A stretch of DNA of 64,000 nucleotides. Origin: Haemophilus aegyptius (GTDB lineage Bacteria; Pseudomonadota; Gammaproteobacteria; Enterobacterales; Pasteurellaceae). The translations under genes were made by a program, and so were the position numbers. Positions within the stretch are counted from its first letter, which is position 1. Each line of letters starts with the position of its first letter. Positions 43,369 to 51,286 of the stretch are shown piece by piece. Under the pieces are notes generated by a model. It had not been told where the DNA came from. It saw only the letters and a program-made list of their open reading frames with translations, and did no database searches. The DNA is taken from NCBI RefSeq assembly GCF_900475885.1, contig NZ_LS483429.1, positions 682,001 through 746,000 of the forward strand, written 5' to 3'.

Positions 43369-44018
43369 TAGCGCATCTCCTGTATGAGTTGTTGATAATA
43401 TTCTTGAGCAATTTCTACCCGCTCTTTGATTTTCTCGATGATTTTCTCATCACGTTTAATTGTGACGGTGGTGATACGTTTTTCTTGGGGGATTTGCTCA
43501 ACCAAGTCAATGTATCTGTTTGGGTCGTCATAGCTTGATAATTGGTCATAAGGAGTGGGGAGGAGGACAAAATCAATTTGCGCCTCACTACAATCCCATA
43601 GCCACATATAGCCTTGCATTTGTGCGTCATAACCCGCTTTTTTCGCTTTTTCTTCCGCCTCATCAGCAAAAAAAGGGTGTGAACCAATATCCCAAGAGCA
43701 TTTAGTATCTATGATTAATTTTCGACTTGGCACATAAATATCGCACTCGCCTGTAATCCAATCGTTTTCACGCCTTTCCGTGTTCTTTTTAAGAGGTAAT
43801 CCACGCTTACGACCGCTTAACTTAATGGCTTGTTCTTCTAGTGCGATACCTTTCTCGGTGTATTTATTCCCCTCAAAATCTCGATAACCGAATAAATCAA
43901 ATTTCACTATCTTTCTCACCGCACTTTTTGCTGTAGCAGATATTCCATTACCGCTTTTAGGCTTTACCATTAAATCAGCCAAGCCAGAGCATTTAGCTTT
44001 GAGTTGGTACATTTCCAT
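43368..44018 (-). CDS. YqaJ-type phage exonuclease
   Basis: Lambda-exonuclease-like nuclease that would resect double-strand ends for RecT. The (D/E)xK site lies in GECDIYVPSRKLIIDTKCSW, and MQGYMWLWDCSEAQIDFVLLP follows. The start at 44018 (MEMYQLKAKCSGL) is preferred: the frame upstream of it to 44150 overlaps recT and is not family-like. About 216 residues, normal for YqaJ proteins. Confidence 0.85.
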   Translation of the reverse strand: MEMYQLKAKCSGLADLMVKPKSGNGISATAKSAVRKIVKFDLFGYRDFEGNKYTEKGIALEEQAIKLSGRKRGLPLKKNTERRENDWITGECDIYVPSRKLIIDTKCSWDIGSHPFFADEAEEKAKKAGYDAQMQGYMWLWDCSEAQIDFVLLPTPYDQLSSYDDPNRYIDLVEQIPQEKRITTVTIKRDEKIIEKIKERVEIAQEYYQQLIQEMR

Positions 44019-44913
44019 TCTCAATCGCCTCCAACTCCGCAATCTGCTCTTGGCTAAATTCATAAGCCCCACTATCACAAAGCTCTTGTAGGGTGGTTTC
44101 GCCGTTGGCAATGCTTTGTTTGCATTGTTCGAATGTGGCTTCATCAACAACCGCTAAAAATTCCGCCTCTTGAATATTGTCGGTGTAGTTGAATTCTTGA
44201 TTTTCTACATCTTTCACAACGGCTTGGTCGGCTAATACGGCTTGTTGCATTTCAACAGAGAGCGGGGCTTGTTTTGATAGCAATAACTTAGTTACAGTTT
44301 TTAATGCCATTGCCTCGAAGTTATCGTGCCATACGCCATAGCCTTTTTTAAATGTTTGACTGTAGCGTTGAGCGTGTTTGACGATGTCATCGTGGCTCAT
44401 ATAGAGTTCGGCTGAAAAATCGTTTACTAGTTTAAAATAGGCGTAATAGCCGATTGGATTTTCGTTTTGCTCGGGTTCTTGCTCCCAGTCGAACTCAAAA
44501 CCATTAATAAAATCTTTTTTGATAAGTTGCTTTTTGTACACAGGCAATGCGACTAAGCGTTTAAATTGCCCGCTACGTTGTGCCAGTTGGATAAAACCTT
44601 TATAGCCAATTTGGAATTGCGCTTCGGTTTTCTTTTCCTTGTTGTTTCTGAAAGGGACGATGTAGGCAAAGCCTAAGCCATTTTGTAGTGGCAAATTCAG
44701 TGTCGCAGCCATACAGGCCGCATTAAAAATGCTCATTGGGTCTGCTGTTTTAAGCATTGAATTGCTGTTGGCGATTTGCATGACACTTGTTGCAAAAGTG
44801 GCCGCATTTTTGCCAACAAGTTCCTTAATCTTATTTTGCACATTCGCACTTTCAAAAAATGTTTTAAGCGCAGGTGGCTGTTTATTTTGTTGATGTTGGA
44901 CTTGGTTTGTCAT
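43993..44913 (-). CDS. recT: RecT family single-strand annealing protein
   Basis: Anneals complementary strands during phage recombination. ALKTFFESANVQNKIKELVG at the start, then ANSNSMLKTADPMSIFNAAC, FQIGYKGFIQLAQRSGQFK and GVWHDNFEAMALKTVTKLLL are diagnostic. 306 residues. It overlaps the exonuclease start. Confidence 0.95.
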   Translation of the reverse strand: MTNQVQHQQNKQPPALKTFFESANVQNKIKELVGKNAATFATSVMQIANSNSMLKTADPMSIFNAACMAATLNLPLQNGLGFAYIVPFRNNKEKKTEAQFQIGYKGFIQLAQRSGQFKRLVALPVYKKQLIKKDFINGFEFDWEQEPEQNENPIGYYAYFKLVNDFSAELYMSHDDIVKHAQRYSQTFKKGYGVWHDNFEAMALKTVTKLLLSKQAPLSVEMQQAVLADQAVVKDVENQEFNYTDNIQEAEFLAVVDEATFEQCKQSIANGETTLQELCDSGAYEFSQEQIAELEAIENGNVPTQS

Positions 44914-44925
44914 CTCGCCCCTCCA

Positions 44926-45219
44926 TTAATCTGGGTCATAATCATTCATTCTGTCGTTTAATTCACGCTCGGCGATTTTCTTAATCGCTTCTTGTCTATA
45001 AGGCTCATAACTTGCACCGCTGCCAATGGCAAGCCAGAAATTATCGTTATCACACAACATTTCCGTGAGTTCGTGATAATGCGTTTGGTCGCCTTGTTGT
45101 AAATCATTGTCAATTTCCGTGGCGACTTCGTCTAAGGCGATTTCATAGCCTGCTTGCCAATCCACTTTACGTTGGTGTGCCGCATTGAGTTGAGCGTAGT
45201 AATCAGCGTAGGGTTTCAT
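44926..45219 (-). CDS. Hypothetical phage protein
   Basis: 97 residues, acidic and helical, MKPYADYYAQLNAAHQRKVDW at the start. No recognised domain. It lies 12 bases before recT and overlaps the upstream gene by 4 bases, so it is part of the same translation-coupled set. Confidence 0.6.
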   Translation of the reverse strand: MKPYADYYAQLNAAHQRKVDWQAGYEIALDEVATEIDNDLQQGDQTHYHELTEMLCDNDNFWLAIGSGASYEPYRQEAIKKIAERELNDRMNDYDPD

Positions 45220-45563
45220 TGTTTTTCTCCTAAAGTGCGGTTAATTTCTGCTTGTTTTTGTGCGGTGTAATCCTGCAGTTCTTTTTCTGCTGCCAGTGTA
45301 AGATTAGGCGGTAAACATACACCGTTTTCATATATGCCCCCTTTCAGTTCACATCGGGTTTCTTGTTGGATTTGTTGGCTTAATTCGTTATCGTGCCAAT
45401 CGGTGGGGTTGGCATCGGCGTCTAGGCTAATCCCGCCCACAATTAGGGAAATAACCAAGGCGGCGAGAAAATAGCAGATTCTGTTTAGCCATTTTTCACT
45501 GCCTTTCATAAAATGCGTGAAGCTTTGTTTTTCTTGGCGTAATGCGTTTTTTGAGCGTTTCAT
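45216..45563 (-). CDS. Small membrane protein of the phage early operon
   Basis: 115 residues from MKRSKNALRQEK, a start with AAGGAG just upstream (a longer frame to 45701 runs over the methylase gene). One membrane segment near residues 25-45 (ICYFLAALVISLIVGGISL), then a soluble part with CELKGGIYENGVCLPP. Function unknown. Confidence 0.6.
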   Translation of the reverse strand: MKRSKNALRQEKQSFTHFMKGSEKWLNRICYFLAALVISLIVGGISLDADANPTDWHDNELSQQIQQETRCELKGGIYENGVCLPPNLTLAAEKELQDYTAQKQAEINRTLGEKQ

Positions 45564-45576
45564 TTGGGGCTCCTTG

Positions 45577-46314
45577 TTAGATATTAAGCATTTGTTCTTT
45601 TGCGATTTTGCAGCTGTCTTTTTTGATTTCAAAGCCATAGGACGGGCGGTTAAGCTCTCGTGCGGCGCGTAGCGTGGATGCACTGCCAGCAACCGGATCA
45701 ATCACTACATCGCCCTCATCGGTAAAGATTTCGATGAGGCGTTTTAACACGGCAATGGGCTTTTGTGTCGGGTGCAGTTTAGGGATTTCCTTGCGGTTGT
45801 CCTTTTCCCATTCGAACCAGTTTTTAATCATTTTGCCGTTGTTGTTAAATTTCGGCAGTTTATCGCGGTATAAAATCAAGGCATATTCTGTTGCGCCGAC
45901 GACTTTCATATTCGCTTTGAGCACCTGTGGTGATGATGATTTAATAAACACCAAAGGGATGTGATTTTTAAAGCCGTGCTGCTTGGCGTAATCAATCACC
46001 ATTGGGATTTGTTGGAAAGCGCAAAACACAATCATACAAGGGGCTTTGCCGCGTTCTTTCGGTTCTTTGATGAGCATTTTTGAACAAAAATGCATAAATT
46101 CGGCAATGCGAAAATCTTTATCTGTATCAAAAAAACTACTGTTGGCTTTGTCGCTTTCGCCGTTTTTGTTATCGCCGTTTACATACCATTCAGGGTTTGA
46201 AGCGTAAGCATTATTACCGAGATTGTAGGGAATATCGGCGATGACTAGCTGCGCTTTTGGGATGTGGTAGCGTTTGTAGTTTTGGAAGTGATCGTTGAAT
46301 AATTCGGTTTTCAT
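45577..46314 (-). CDS. Phage DNA methyltransferase, beta-type N6-adenine/N4-cytosine
   Basis: 245 residues. The order is beta-class: catalytic motif IV VIADIPYNLGNNA first, then LHPTQKPIAVLKRLIE and motif I DVVIDPVAGSASTLRAA at the end. Both signatures are variants (DIPY for DPPY; DPVAGSAS for DPFxGSGT), but the fold order is intact. Likely an orphan methylase of the early operon. Whether it methylates GATC, the MutH signal, cannot be told from sequence. Confidence 0.85.
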   Translation of the reverse strand: MKTELFNDHFQNYKRYHIPKAQLVIADIPYNLGNNAYASNPEWYVNGDNKNGESDKANSSFFDTDKDFRIAEFMHFCSKMLIKEPKERGKAPCMIVFCAFQQIPMVIDYAKQHGFKNHIPLVFIKSSSPQVLKANMKVVGATEYALILYRDKLPKFNNNGKMIKNWFEWEKDNRKEIPKLHPTQKPIAVLKRLIEIFTDEGDVVIDPVAGSASTLRAARELNRPSYGFEIKKDSCKIAKEQMLNI

Positions 46315-46404
46315 TTTTGTTTCCTTTTTAGTCGATTTGTTGAATTTTGGGTGTAATAATCCGCCACACGATTTTTCAAAAGTGCGGTCGGATTTTTTGC
46401 TGTT

Positions 46405-47436
46405 TTATAGAATTTCTAATTGAAAACTCGTTTTTTTAGGATCGTAGGCTCGAAGATATTTTAATACGCGCCAGTTATTGCCTTGCTCGCATTCAAATTG
46501 TTCCGTGATTCGCTCTAATACTTTTTGAGCTTGACGGAGAGTACTGCGATATTCGTAAGCCATGCTATAAACGGAAGCAGCGTAGTGCGAGCCAATTTGT
46601 TTTAATGCAGGGTGAAGTGCTTGGCAAAGCTCCATGCCACGCAATAAAGCAAACCACGCCCAAACGAGCTGTTGTAGGTCATGCTCTGTAAATTCAAACG
46701 TGAATGTTGTCGGTTCCTGCGTGGCAATATTGGGGGATTGATTTTCTTCCATATCTTTCTCTTTTTTACGTTGATTTATGCCTTCTTTGAGTTTTACAAA
46801 GGCGGAAAAGGTGGGTTTAATTTCATCATTGAGTTGGTGATACTGTAATTTCTTTCGCCAAGCCATTTCAACACGTGAAATTAATTCGAGATTTTCAAGG
46901 GTGCAATTTCTTGAATTGCCGTCTTTGTAATCAATAATATGTCCACGCGGAATTTTTCTACTGGCTTTGCGCCAGAGATAATGCGATTTCCGTTCATAAC
47001 GTTTAATGCTTGCTTTTATTAACCAACATTTTGCATTTTCACAATATCGCTCAAAGCCAATCGGTTTTAAATTTTCACCTTTCTCAAATCGACCGCTTCG
47101 TCCGGTTAGCCATTGTCTCTTCACGCGCAAAACCTTTAACGCGTGTGGATTAAATGGTTTATTGAAATAAACTTCCATTTTTTGAGCCAAGATTCTTTCA
47201 TTTAACGTGCAATTCGCTTTAATGAACGCAAGTTCTTCTTTGCTGTAACGATTAGCATGCTTAAGGCTTGGAATATTGTGTTTCTTTTTTAATTTATAGA
47301 AAACATTACGATTTATTAATAAATCAAACTGTTGCTGAAACAATTTAATTAGATCAGATGGCTTTTTATCCCAATGTAAGCGAATAAACGCAATATGTTC
47401 ATCGGTGAATTTAAATCGTTCCGCATTAGAGGTCAT
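46405..47436 (-). CDS. HNH-type phage protein with extra C-terminal domain
   Basis: 343 residues. The N-terminal 100 residues have two DNA-binding-like HTH segments (FTDEHIAFIRLHWDKKPSDL; YSKEELAFIKANC). A degenerate HNH core follows near residue 165 (RGHIIDYKDGNSRNCTLENLELIS). The last 110 residues (FTEHDLQQLVWAWFALLRGMELCQ and on) form a separate helical domain. One of the usual metal-binding histidines is not seen, so nuclease activity is uncertain. It overlaps the preceding gene by 11 bases. Confidence 0.7.
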   Translation of the reverse strand: MTSNAERFKFTDEHIAFIRLHWDKKPSDLIKLFQQQFDLLINRNVFYKLKKKHNIPSLKHANRYSKEELAFIKANCTLNERILAQKMEVYFNKPFNPHALKVLRVKRQWLTGRSGRFEKGENLKPIGFERYCENAKCWLIKASIKRYERKSHYLWRKASRKIPRGHIIDYKDGNSRNCTLENLELISRVEMAWRKKLQYHQLNDEIKPTFSAFVKLKEGINQRKKEKDMEENQSPNIATQEPTTFTFEFTEHDLQQLVWAWFALLRGMELCQALHPALKQIGSHYAASVYSMAYEYRSTLRQAQKVLERITEQFECEQGNNWRVLKYLRAYDPKKTSFQLEIL

Positions 47437-47677
47437 CGCCTTGCGCCTTAGATATTCTTAGAAAATCAGGGGATTCTCTTTCAATTTGACGATTTTCAAA
47501 CAATGTCATTGCTTTAAGCGAAATCGCATTGCTTGCGATAATATTTGCCGCAATGCCTGATACGGCATTGGCACGTTTAATTTCTCGATTAAGTTCTTCA
47601 TCGGTTAAGTCTTCATCAAGCAGTTTTTCTAACTGGGAAAATAAATGATTGTTTAAGTCTGTGATTTTATTTTTCAT
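47426..47677 (-). CDS. Small helical phage protein
   Basis: 83 residues, all helical by composition: LFSQLEKLLDEDLTDEELNREIKRANAVSG then IAANIIASNAISLKAM. This resembles a small protein common in early operons of Haemophilus-type prophages, function unknown. It overlaps the HNH gene. Confidence 0.6.
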   Translation of the reverse strand: MKNKITDLNNHLFSQLEKLLDEDLTDEELNREIKRANAVSGIAANIIASNAISLKAMTLFENRQIERESPDFLRISKAQGDDL

Positions 47678-47692
47678 TTTAAATAACCCTAA

Positions 47693-47718
47693 AAAAACCG
47701 CCCTTTCGAGCGGTCAGT
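47693..47718 (-). terminator. Early-operon hairpin
   Basis: ACCGCTCGAAAGGGCGGT on the minus strand, followed by TTTTTTTA. Lies between the 95- and 83-residue genes, downstream of boxA. Confidence 0.75.
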
Positions 47719-47819
47719 GGAGTAGTGCAATCAGTCTATGCTAATTTTGTCTAGAATATGGTGCCTTTCTTTATGCTTGTAAGGCTCAAGCCGAGGCTAT
47801 CGTATTAATTCTCTTACCC

Positions 47820-48107
47820 CTAATCTGCGCTTCTGCACTGCGTGCACGGTGTTTGTACCAGCAGGTTTACCTTTGCAGCAGGGTAGTTGGCTATGTCGAT
47901 AAATTGCTCTTTTTGGCGGTTGGCTGCAAATTTAATTGCGCGATCCGCCGCACTTTCTTTTACCACCATTTTTTCAAACGCGGCATTAATGCGACGTTGT
48001 TTATCGAACATTCTTTCTAATCTGCCCGCTTTACCACGTTGTAAAATTTCGCCTTTTTCGGTGAATTTGCGTGAACCTGCATCACGCTTTACGATGATAG
48101 TTGCCAT
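47820..48107 (-). CDS. Hypothetical basic phage protein
   Basis: 95 residues, strongly basic in the N-terminal half (IVKRDAGSRKFTEKGEILQRGK). AAGGAG lies before the ATG. The C-terminus ends PCTQCRSAD, a CxxC pair. First gene after boxA, where lambda-like phages keep their N antiterminator; an RNA-binding role is a guess based only on charge and position. Confidence 0.5.
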   Translation of the reverse strand: MATIIVKRDAGSRKFTEKGEILQRGKAGRLERMFDKQRRINAAFEKMVVKESAADRAIKFAANRQKEQFIDIANYPAAKVNLLVQTPCTQCRSAD

Positions 48108-48492
48108 AGTTGGCTCCTTGTTTGTGTACCATTTTTAACCGCGCTTTAATGTGATAATGCGCTTAATCTGTCAGATTCCGCAACGCGGTCGCCGTCAAAT
48201 CGATTTCGGCTGCATTAAGAGAAAAGTGCGGTTAAAAATGGCGTTATCTTGATTGCCTCAGCCCCACGCGTTCAAGTTACGCATTATTCCCAATGTTGAT
48301 GTTGGTTCGTGGGTGATTCGATTTGTTAAAGAGCAATTAAAATTTTTATTCAAGGCCTTCTCAAAGGGCTTAGTAAAAACTTTAGGCGATAAACTTAAGT
48401 GACTGTTCTTATTTTTCTTCTTCTTTTATTAAATCCCACTGCCGTCTCTGCTTATCTCTCGGCTTACGCCTGCTATTGCGGTGGGTACATTT
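48108..48492 (-). promoter_or_regulatory. Untranslated leader with boxA
   Basis: 385 bases without a convincing gene. On the minus strand it contains an exact rrn-type boxA (48336-48323), a USS (48224-48232) and, at its upstream end (about 48434-48489), a C/G-rich segment that can pair end to end (CCCACTG with CGGTGGG). It looks like an antitermination leader. Confidence 0.65.
48323..48336 (-). promoter_or_regulatory. boxA antitermination element
   Basis: TTGCTCTTTAACAA on the minus strand equals the boxA of ribosomal RNA leaders, the NusB/S10 binding site. It lies between the 61- and 95-residue genes, upstream of several hairpin terminators in the same operon. Confidence 0.75.
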
Positions 48493-48678
48493 TTAAATAT
48501 GTGCTACAACTTGTTTTGCCTCTACTTCAACTTCATCCATAATCAGATTTCTGAAATCTTCATTAGTCATAAACAAATCTGCTAAGGCTTCTAAGGCTTT
48601 TCCTGTTTTCTCTGCGTAACGCTCTAACACTTCGGTAATGAAAAAGGCTTTTAATTCTGCAGAGCTATTAATATTCAT
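48493..48678 (-). CDS. Small acidic phage protein
   Basis: 61 residues, MNINSSAELKAFFITEVLER at the start, acidic and helical. AGGTTCC precedes the ATG. First gene after a set of operator-like palindromes (48721-48770). Not recognised; too acidic for an N-type antiterminator. Confidence 0.55.
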   Translation of the reverse strand: MNINSSAELKAFFITEVLERYAEKTGKALEALADLFMTNEDFRNLIMDEVEVEAKQVVAHI

Positions 48679-48720
48679 TTTAGGTTCCTTATAGGGTGTT
48701 TTGTTTTGATGTGCTTATAA

Positions 48721-48770
48721 TATAGCTTTTTCTATTTAATGTAAATAGTTTTTTCTATAAAATATAGTTT
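48721..48770. promoter_or_regulatory. Probable left operator region
   Basis: Two perfect dyads, CTATTTA-ATG-TAAATAG (48732-48748) and CTATA-AAA-TATAG (48755-48767), in an AT-rich stretch upstream of the 61-residue gene. Their half-sites match those between cro and cI. Confidence 0.65.
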
Positions 48771-48790
48771 TTTTGTTTGTCGAAATTTAG

Positions 48791-48819
48791 GCAATAAAAA
48801 AGCCCGCGATTGCGGGCTG
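48791..48819 (-). terminator. Terminator after the cargo operon
   Basis: AGCCCGCAATCGCGGGCT on the minus strand, followed by TTTTTTATT. Directly downstream of the HsdR-N-like gene. Confidence 0.9.
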
Positions 48820-48837
48820 GGTGGGTTGTGTATTGCG

Positions 48838-49986
48838 TTATTTTTTTTTCACTCTAAAATTTTCATCATCTTGACAATACTCAAGGCAATCACGAATGAT
48901 ACCGCTCAATCTTAAGATGTTTTCAGGGCAATCTATAATAATTTGGCTGCCTGAGATTTCCAAACCGGCGCGCACGATCTCCTTTCTGTTCTCGTCATTT
49001 AGCTCTATAGGAATTACAATCGATGGGCGTTGCTTGTTATCGTAATAACGTAAGATCCAGCGGTTCGTTTTTCCTTGATACAAAATGCTGAAATAGCTTT
49101 CAGTGTCTTTGGCGATCAGTTCAACTTCTTCGCCTAGAATTAATGAAACATATTCAGATAATAATCGCTCAGTATAGGTTGTCACGATTTTACTATTGTT
49201 AGGATCGACGACAGGCGCGGTTTCATCAATCATCTCCGATGCTGGCTCTTCCAACTGCTCCATTACCGGCTGCTTGGATAAGCCTGATACAACCATTTCG
49301 CTCACAGCTTTCTCAACTGCCTGCTTCACGATTGGGGTAATGGATTCAATAAAACGCTGGTTAAGCTGGCGTCCAATATTGGAACGACCGGCAATATATC
49401 GAACAAAATCGCTATCTACATCTTTTAGAGACGATGAAATAACCTTAGTGAAAGCGGAAAGATAAACACTTTCTTCCGCTAATGTGCGGAGTGCTTCTGG
49501 TTGAAACTTATCGTGGCAGAATTGCGCTAGTTGTGGGATTTTAGTTTCATCAAGACTGCTAAAGTTTATGCGTAAAAATGGCGTACTATCCATTATATTT
49601 TTATCTTTCAAGTCAGTGAAAAATCGCCATTCTTTGCCATTGGTAATTGCTGCAACGGCTACTTCAGGGGTTGCATTAAAATAACGCGCGAGCTGTGGTG
49701 CATGATTGCTTAAGTCTTCATTGTAGGATTTTGCTTCAATAAACATTACCGGCACGTTATGACAAAATAGCGCGTAATCCACTCGTTCACCATTTTTTGC
49801 GCCGACAAAATCTGCAGTATATTCCGCTTTTACTTTAGTTGGATCGTATGATGTAAAGCCTAATATATCCAAGAATGGAAGAATTAATGCTTGCTTGGTA
49901 GTTTCTTCGGTTGTGCAATGTGGCCCAGCGCGTAATACGTGTTGGGCGTGAGATAGGATTTTATCTTTTAAAATGGCATCAGTCAT
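48838..49986 (-). CDS. Stand-alone HsdR-N-type nuclease
   Basis: 382 residues. The N-terminal 180 residues are the restriction-subunit N-terminal nuclease fold: KQALILPFLDILGFTSYDP, then VDYALFCHNVPVMFIEAKS, where the D and E-x-K form a PD-(D/E)xK site. The C-terminal part (residues 240-382; RWILRYYDNKQRPSIVIPI) resembles a second compact domain. No helicase motor, specificity or methylase subunit is near, so it is not a type I system. Ten bases separate it from the secreted OB-fold gene, and a terminator follows. Likely prophage cargo; defence is plausible but unproven. Confidence 0.8.
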   Translation of the reverse strand: MTDAILKDKILSHAQHVLRAGPHCTTEETTKQALILPFLDILGFTSYDPTKVKAEYTADFVGAKNGERVDYALFCHNVPVMFIEAKSYNEDLSNHAPQLARYFNATPEVAVAAITNGKEWRFFTDLKDKNIMDSTPFLRINFSSLDETKIPQLAQFCHDKFQPEALRTLAEESVYLSAFTKVISSSLKDVDSDFVRYIAGRSNIGRQLNQRFIESITPIVKQAVEKAVSEMVVSGLSKQPVMEQLEEPASEMIDETAPVVDPNNSKIVTTYTERLLSEYVSLILGEEVELIAKDTESYFSILYQGKTNRWILRYYDNKQRPSIVIPIELNDENRKEIVRAGLEISGSQIIIDCPENILRLSGIIRDCLEYCQDDENFRVKKK

Positions 49987-49996
49987 AATACATTCC

Positions 49997-50797
49997 TTAT
50001 TGATTATTTCGCTGATCTTTTGGGGTGTAGTGGAAATCTAAATATTCGGCTAATGGTTTAAGTTCAGGGATAAAATCATTATTCTCAGCCGCATCTTCAA
50101 TTGCTTTTTCTTTTTTCTTATCTACGCCCTTATCAAGGCAATCAGATGTAATTTTTTTACTGCATTTGCTAAATCCATTGGTTATATACGCTCGTCGTGC
50201 GACGATATATACGATCTTATTTAAAAATACTTTTGATGTATCTACGCCTTTTGTTAAAAGGTTATTATAATCTGCGAGATATTGATCTGTAATGGATTTG
50301 ATGACATCGGCGCGGAATTGGCAATTGTCTAGCATTGGTGTTCCCGCCACTTCTCCGGCACCTTCACAAACTAAATTTACTTTATCGCTTTTATTTAAAT
50401 CGATCACTTTATCGTAAGCAGATTTTTTAAATTTTGCTTGTGTCGCGTTGAAGTTAAATTCATTTTTTGATTTAAATACAATATACGGGTGATCGAATAA
50501 ATCCGTCTCAATGCTACCTATCGTGCCTGAAACTATCAAATTTTTGCCTTTGAATTTTTTGTTGGCTCGAGCTTCATTTTTATCATATTCCTTTTCTAAT
50601 TCAGATATGGTGGTAAATACGTAATCACCATATTTATAAGCAGTTTTCCCACCTTGAAAGTAGACATCTATTTCTTCCTTGATCACTAATTTCATTAATT
50701 CAATTTCTTGTGGACTTGGATTGTAGATTTTATCTTCGGTAAGCGTTGAAAAGGGTAATGCAACTAAGATTAGCGAGGATAGCACAGCTTTTTTCAT
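49997..50797 (-). CDS. Secreted OB-fold (tRNA_anti-like) protein
   Basis: 266 residues from MKKAVLSSLILVALPFSTLT, a signal peptide; GGAAAC lies upstream of this ATG. Residues about 75-150 fit the tRNA_anti-like OB-fold family: KKFKGKNLIVSGTIGSIETD, HPYIVFKS, DKVNLVCEGAGEVAGTPMLD then NCQF. The C-terminal half is helical and has a Cys pair. Expected in the periplasm or membrane. First gene of a two-gene cargo unit with a CRP-type promoter. Confidence 0.75.
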   Translation of the reverse strand: MKKAVLSSLILVALPFSTLTEDKIYNPSPQEIELMKLVIKEEIDVYFQGGKTAYKYGDYVFTTISELEKEYDKNEARANKKFKGKNLIVSGTIGSIETDLFDHPYIVFKSKNEFNFNATQAKFKKSAYDKVIDLNKSDKVNLVCEGAGEVAGTPMLDNCQFRADVIKSITDQYLADYNNLLTKGVDTSKVFLNKIVYIVARRAYITNGFSKCSKKITSDCLDKGVDKKKEKAIEDAAENNDFIPELKPLAEYLDFHYTPKDQRNNQ

Positions 50798-50825
50798 TTT
50801 AGTTTCCTTGATGTTAGCGAGAGAT

Positions 50826-50876
50826 TTTTGGCATATTACACAATAGGTGGGGATCATTCAGTGATATAGATCACAT
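50826..50876 (-). promoter_or_regulatory. CRP-dependent (class II) promoter of the cargo operon
   Basis: Minus-strand TGTGATCTATATCACT (50875-50860) matches the CRP consensus TGTGA-N6-TCACA in nine of ten key bases. A -10 element TAATAT lies at 50838-50833. If transcription starts at 50826, the CRP site is centred at -41.5, the class II distance. No good -35 is present, as usual for class II promoters. Confidence 0.7.
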
Positions 50877-50883
50877 TTTAGAA

Positions 50884-50911
50884 ACCAAACGCCTACCGAA
50901 GCAGACGTTTG
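50884..50911 (-). terminator. Terminator after Q with UUCG loop
   Basis: AACGTCTGC-TTCG-GTAGGCGTT on the minus strand makes a nine-pair stem (two G-U) with the very stable UUCG loop, followed by TGGTTTCT. It separates the replication operon from the cargo unit. Confidence 0.7.
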
Positions 50912-50919
50912 ATGAAAGT

Positions 50920-51285
50920 TTAAGCGAGAAAAATACACTTATTTTGCGTTAGAAGTAGTTTTAGAGATTGATGCGCGGCGTAAAGATAAGATTTTATCGT
51001 TGGTACACTCACTCTCATTTCCCGCCCTACGTCACCTTGCGATAAATTGCTAACATACCGTAGCATAAACACTTGATATAACTCTGGTGTGACGTTGCGC
51101 ATAATAAGTGTTGCGTCGTGAATGCGCATTGCGGTTTCATCATCTAACATCGGGATACCGTGATCGGGCGTTGCTTTGCGTAAAAAGGGCTGAATTGAGG
51201 GATAGTTAATTCCCTCGCCTTCACGCGCCCATTTGCCATAGCGGCGAGCAGTTAATTTAATATCTAAGATGTGTTTGGTCTGCAT
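50920..51285 (-). CDS. Phage antiterminator Q-like protein
   Basis: 121 residues. LTARRYGKWAREGEGINYPS at the start and the sigma-like helix-turn-helix LSQGDVGREMRVSVPTIKSYLYAAHQ fit antiterminator Q family proteins of lambdoid phages. Last gene of the replication operon, right after ninG, the standard place for Q. Its late targets are on the opposite strand beyond cI. Confidence 0.8.
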   Translation of the reverse strand: MQTKHILDIKLTARRYGKWAREGEGINYPSIQPFLRKATPDHGIPMLDDETAMRIHDATLIMRNVTPELYQVFMLRYVSNLSQGDVGREMRVSVPTIKSYLYAAHQSLKLLLTQNKCIFLA

Positions 51286-51286
51286 A

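Noticed and set aside
48493..48678. N-type antiterminator gene
   Set aside because: The position fits but the protein is acidic, whereas N proteins have an arginine-rich RNA-binding start.
48838..49986. Remnant of a type I restriction-modification system
   Set aside because: Only the nuclease-like N-terminal domain is present, with its own second domain, own operon and terminator. No helicase, HsdM or HsdS sequence is near.
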